Assembly (NCBI GenBank): GCA_019925795.1
Contig: CM034304.1
Location: 20,662,228 to 20,726,227, forward strand
Direction: 5' to 3'
Source: Dendrobium chrysotoxum
Lineage: Eukaryota > Streptophyta > Magnoliopsida > Asparagales > Orchidaceae
Length of the DNA: 64,000 bases
Part shown: in pieces, positions 59,721-64,000 of the stretch
How the letters are laid out: each line of letters begins with the position of its first letter
How positions within the stretch are numbered: position 1 is the stretch's first letter
Position numbers and translations under genes: made by a program
The notes under the pieces: model-generated
Database searches by the model: none
The model's input: the letters and a program-made list of their open reading frames with translations, nothing else
Told to the model about the DNA's origin: nothing

Positions 59721-60601
59721 TTAAAGCATACTAAATTTATCCCCTTTTGTAATGGGTGTATCCCCTGGTGCACAATCTTTCACGACAAATCTGCTAAGCT
59801 CTTTATCAATATAATTTTTTTCTGATAACCCAAGTATACCACAGGAGTGATCTCGATAAATTTGTATACCCAACATAAAGGATGCATTTCCAAGATCTTT
59901 TATTTCAATTTTATTTGAAAGAAATCTCTTAATCTCCTGCAATAAACCTATATCACTACTTGCTTGTAGAATATCATCGACATATAACTCCAGGAGAATA
60001 AACTTACTCCTACTGATCTTATGATAAATGCATTGATCAATAATATTTTCTTTAAAACCAAATGAAGAAATCACTTGATCAAATTTCTTATACCATTGAC
60101 GGGATGCTTGCTTTAAATTATAGATAGCTTTCTTTAATTTACACACCAGATGTTTTGAATCAGAAGATTGAAAATTTTTTGGTTGCATCATATATATAGT
60201 TTCCTCAATATTTCTATTAAGGAATACAGTCTTTACATCCATATGGTGTAGCTCTAAATCATAATGAGCTACAAGTGTCATAATGATTCTAAAAGCGTCT
60301 TTCGAAGAAGCTGGAGAGAAAGTCTCTTTTAATCAATGCATTTCTTTTGAGTGAAATCTTTAGCAACTATATATGTTTTATATCATTCAATATTTCCTTT
60401 TGCATCCCTTTAGTTTTAAAATTCTCCTTCAGGAAATTTAGAAAGATCCCAAACATTATTATCTTTCATTGATTTCATCTCATCTTCCATAGGCTCTATC
60501 CAATTTTGGGAATTAAAGCATTGTTTGACCTGACTGAAAGAGATTGGGTCATCTTCCAATGCCATATCAAACTCATATTCTTGGGGATATATAATAGTCA
60601 T
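59721..60601 (-). pseudogene. Second copia element, reverse transcriptase
   Basis: 60601-60416 carries the N-terminal part (WIEPMEDEMKSMKDNNVWDL). After frame breaks 60281-59721 has the palm: HHMDVKTVFLNR with the first catalytic Asp, KLKKAIYNLKQASRQWYKKF and LELYVDDILQAS with the catalytic pair, then FMLGIQIYRD. The part between (RARLVAKGFTQ-type segment) is broken by shifts at about 60290-60410. Confidence 0.9.
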
Positions 60602-61002
60602 CTGAAATTATTGTTCTCATTTCCCTTGTGGGTCTTCTTAATGGCACTTTAATTTGAGGTTATTGTCCTTCTATATGAGTGGAGATAATTCAAGATTATT
60701 TTGATTATCTAGATTTATAATCAGAATAATATTATACATAATTACGTGATCATTTTTAATTGTAATAGTAGGAATAGTAATATACTTCTCCTCAAAATCA
60801 AAATCTTTGAGTTTATCACTCCCACTATATTCAACATCCTCAATAAATTTAGCATTGCCCATCTCAAAAAAAGATTTATTTAAGGAATCATAAACCTAAA
60901 GCCTCTTGACCTATCAGAGTATCCAATAAAATAGTAGCAAATAATTCTTGAGTCCAATTTTCTTTCATTAGGCTTATATGGCCTGACCTCAACTGGACAT
61001 CC

Positions 61003-61540
61003 CTATATATAAAAATGTCTAATACTAGGCTTCTTTTTAGTCCATATCTCATATATGATTTTAGCTACTACTTTTCTTAGAACTCTATTAAGAATATAAA
61101 CTACAGTCTTTAAGGCTTCTCCCCAAAGTGATTCTGGTAAAGAAGAATGACTAATCATACTTCTAACCATATCCTTTAAGGTTCTGTTTGGTCTCTTAGC
61201 TACACCATTTTGAGTTGGAGTCCCTGGCATAGTGTATTGAGGAACAATACCACACACTGCTAAATATCTTACAATAGGGCCTAGGCATTGTTCACCTGAT
61301 CCATCATATCTACCATAGTACTCACACCATGGTCAGATTTGATAGCTTTAATCTTCTTGCTAAGTTGATTTTCAACTTCAGCTTGAAGATCTTAAATACA
61401 TCTAGAGATTCTGATTTTTCATGTAATAAATATAAGTACTCATAACAATAATAATCATTTATGAAAGTAATAAAATATTGGTGATCATTCCAAGAAGCTA
61501 TAGAGAATGGGCCATAAATATTAGTATGTATTAATTCCAA
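61003..61540 (-). pseudogene. Second copia element, integrase core
   Basis: 61540-61322 has the first Asp region (MELIHTNIYGPFSIASWN; the Asp of LIHTD is Asn here) and FITFINDYYCYEYLYLLHEK. 61257-61003 has GTPTQNGVAKRPNRTLKDMV, where the catalytic Glu of AERRNRTL is replaced by Lys. The segment with the second Asp lies in a different frame between them. Two catalytic positions are therefore lost. Confidence 0.88.
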
Positions 61541-61844
61541 GACATTTAAACTCCTTTTGGAACCTAATTTCTTAATATTTATTTATTTTTCCTTAATACA
61601 TTCAATACAAATTTTAAAATCAATATAATTAAGAGAATCAAGAATTCCATCTGACATAAGCCTTTCAATTCTTTATTTAGAAATATGTCATAAACACTTA
61701 TGACATAACATAAAGGAATTCTTATCAGTTAATTTTTTTTATACCAAAATTATTTATATACAAAGTGTCATTTATCTGTGAGGAAAAAATATCTAATTTA
61801 TATAGATTATCAATCAAAGAACATGTATCAATAACTTTTGAACA

Positions 61845-62130
61845 CTAAAAGAGACTAAAATTTCCATTTTCAAATGAACAAGAATAACCAAATTTGTCCA
61901 AATATGAAATAGAAATTAGATTCAGTCTAAATGACGGTACATAAAAAGTCTCACATAAATCTAAAGTATAACCAGATTTTAAGTACAATCTATATAAGCA
62001 TATAACTTTAACTGGAGCTTTGTTTCCATTTCCCACATATATAAATCTTTCAACATCAATTGGCACTCTGCTCCTTAAACAACCCTATATAGTCACACTT
62101 ATGTGAGTAGTTGTACTAAGACCAAATTAA
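61845..62130 (-). pseudogene. Second copia element, protease
   Basis: 62066-61845 has VERFIYVGNGNKAPVKVIC, ETFYVPSFRLNLISISYLDK and GYSCSFENGNFSL, typical of the C-terminal half. Upstream, in the same frame after a stop, the active-site region reads LSTTTHISV where WVDSGATTHI is expected, so the catalytic DSG is destroyed. Confidence 0.8.
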
Positions 62131-62159
62131 CTTCAGAATAAATAGGATTCAGAAGTTTA

Positions 62160-62900
62160 TTCTTTTTGATGAGCCAGTTAGCATATTTTAGACAATCCTT
62201 CTTCACATGACCAGTCTTCTTGCAGAAGTAATAACTAATAACTAGATCTTGCTTCTACTGCACTTTAGGCTGTGAATTCCCTTTATCTATAGCTCCTTTA
62301 GCTTTATAATTCCTTTTTCTTTTGGTGACAATATCATGAAATGAAAAAGCTAAGTGTGTACTTGTTATCTTTTCTTGCTTCAATCTTTCTTCTTCTTGAA
62401 CACACTGAGCAATGAGCTCATTAAGAGTCCATTTTTCCTTTTGAGTATTATAACTTATCTTAAAATGACTAAATTGTGCAAGAAGAGAGATTAAGACTAG
62501 ATGCACAAGAATATCATTAGACAATTCTAACTTTCATATGCATAATCTTTTAACAAGATTAGAAATTTCCATAATGTACTCCCTTATGTTCCCTTGTCCT
62601 TTATACCGTGAAACAACTTTACTAAGAATAGTACTTATTTTGACCTTTTTAGAACCTACAAAATGGTCTGCTATTTAGCTTACGAACTTCTTAGCATTTT
62701 CCTCCTCAGGTATTGCACCTTTTATAGTATCTGGAATAGTTCATGATCATAAGACTCATGCGGTTTGAATGCTCCCACTTTTAAAAATTTTCCCTTTATT
62801 CAAAAGTGCTTTCCGCAGTAAGAACGGGAGGGCATTCAGTCTGAATCGCATAGTCTAGATCCATATGCCCAAGAATAATAATAATGTACTCTTTTCATTT
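62160..62900 (-). pseudogene. Second copia element, Gag
   Basis: 62524-62255 reads LVHLVLISLLAQFSHFKISY, then QKEKWTLNELIAQCVQEEER and a Lys-rich tail. In the same frame after a stop, 62600-62527 gives NIREYIMEISNLVKRL. The zinc knuckle near 62225-62180 reads YYFCKKTGHVKKDC: its first Cys is Tyr. Further upstream the frame is lost. Gag would package the element RNA. Confidence 0.85.
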
Positions 62901-64000
62901 CTTAAAATTAGAGTTATTAAGCACTAAATGTTATTTAAATTAGCACATATTGAAGAAATACTAACTGAAAAAGAACAAAAAAAAAGCTCATAATTAGTAA
63001 TAGCATAAGGTGGGCCCTTTATAAGATACCTAACACAACAACATAGTTTAGTCTTTTAACAGAAATTTTAATTTGTAAATGGCACTCTTAAAATTATAGT
63101 TAATAAATATTGATAATAAATTCTGCCAAGAATAAGCCTTTTTTGGGTCGACATACTATATGCATGAATAATTCCAAAATTATCACATATTCATTACTAC
63201 ATCTTTAGAGTTCAGCCAAAAAATAATGTTCCTTTGGGCCAATTATTTTTCGCATAGACTAGAAAAATCTTTAGTATTATTTAATTTTTTTCTAAATTAA
63301 AAGTATTAATATAATAGAGGTCACTTTGGAGACAAATTATTTCAATTAATTTAATTTTGAAATAAAGAATAATTTTAAATGAGATATAGTTAATTGATAA
63401 ATATATTTTATCAATAAATTAATTGATATATTTATCAAAATTTCTCTGAACGAAAAATACATTATGATTTTCTATGAATTTAGTGAAGCAAGTATCAATT
63501 TCAAGATTGCTTTTAACATGCCATTAAAACATCATAATTAGAAATAGAAATGTATATTAAATCCACTGCGTAATACAATTAATGAGGCTAAGATGATATA
63601 AATGTCATTAACCAGCAATTGCATCTTGACTATAACATGTAGAAATTCATAACAATTATGATTAATAACAACAAAATTGTAATTCTAATTATGTAGATGT
63701 CAGCTGCATTAATAAGGCATCAATTTCACAGTAACCATAATTTTTCTAATGAAAGGTTGTGTCGTTTGAGAGAAAAAATAACTGAAACAACTTCACTTGC
63801 TTCGTTTGAAAGAAACAAAAATTATGGAAGAAGATGATGTGATGAAGAAGAATAAGCATATGGCTGAATCAACAAACGACTGAATCACTATACTCATCAA
63901 AAATTACTTAAATCCTTAAACAAAATAGAATTGAAAATTTTTGCAATAAATGTTTTGTAGAGAAATCAGACACTTTTTATATGAAAATTCTCAAATGAAG
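62901..64000. other. AT-rich end of the window
   Basis: No gene, PBS or LTR edge found. It could be the leader of the second copia element or host DNA. Confidence 0.4.

Larger units (their letters stand above)
58534..62900 (-). mobile_element. Second, decayed Ty1/copia element (internal region)
   Basis: On the minus strand the order is gag, protease, integrase, RT, RNase H, polypurine tract. Every domain is recognisable but none is in one continuous frame, so it is clearly older than the 11-kb element. The family differs: gag and PR wording match the group with QKEKWTLNELI and SFRLNLIS motifs. The 5' LTR is not visible, either because it lies beyond the window or because it is lost. No PBS was found at 62900-64000. 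Confidence 0.88.

Overview
This is AT-rich nuclear DNA of a flowering plant, from a repeat-dominated intergenic region. The evidence is the set of transposable-element types: L1-type LINEs with a plant DUF4283/zinc-knuckle ORF1 and an RNase H-like C-terminus, Ty1/copia elements primed by initiator-Met tRNA, a Ty3/gypsy remnant and a Helitron-like end. I cannot name a genus. I see no intact host protein gene, tRNA or rRNA, and almost every recognisable reading frame is a decayed transposon gene.

Layout. (1) 1-24257 is an old inverted duplication. Its right copy (23153-24257) is continuous. Its left copy is split between 1-2042 and 22493-22820 and is loaded with nested insertions: a poly(A)-tailed retro-insert with a perfect 19-bp target duplication (386-1640), a 447-bp MITE-like element (2043-2489), a gypsy remnant (about 3959-6700), a degenerate minus-strand LINE (about 12262-16650) and a better preserved plus-strand LINE (17041-22421) with target duplications. 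(2) 24258-33776 holds no recognisable gene, only LTR-like scraps. (3) 33777-44782 is one complete Ty1/copia element on the minus strand. It has two LTRs of exactly 1971 bp, a 5-bp AATTT target duplication, a primer binding site, a polypurine tract, gag, protease, integrase, RT-RNase H, and an additional ORF between RNase H and the 3' LTR. (4) 44788-50870 has low-complexity and minisatellite-like DNA. (5) About 50873-57406 looks like a Helitron, with a textbook 3' hairpin plus CTAG end and an internal 1.1-1.4 kb tandem duplication. (6) About 58000-62900 is a second, older, heavily mutated minus-strand copia element, followed by AT-rich DNA to the window end.

The most unusual signal is a near-palindromic 15-mer built from two inverted CGTAC cores (type ATCGTACAGTACGAT). 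It occurs many times in the U3 part of both LTRs of the 11-kb copia element, again in a cluster directly upstream of its additional ORF, and in degenerate form in the flanking DNA outside the element. The same signal at both likely promoter positions suggests a cis-regulatory array. The second is the 20-kb split of the inverted duplication. The copia genes would work as one gag-pol unit (capsid, protease, integrase, RT-RNase H) plus a separately placed ORF, but stop codons and frameshifts have disabled them. Many of the stops are Gln codons changed by C-to-T, as expected from deamination of methylated cytosines in silenced elements.
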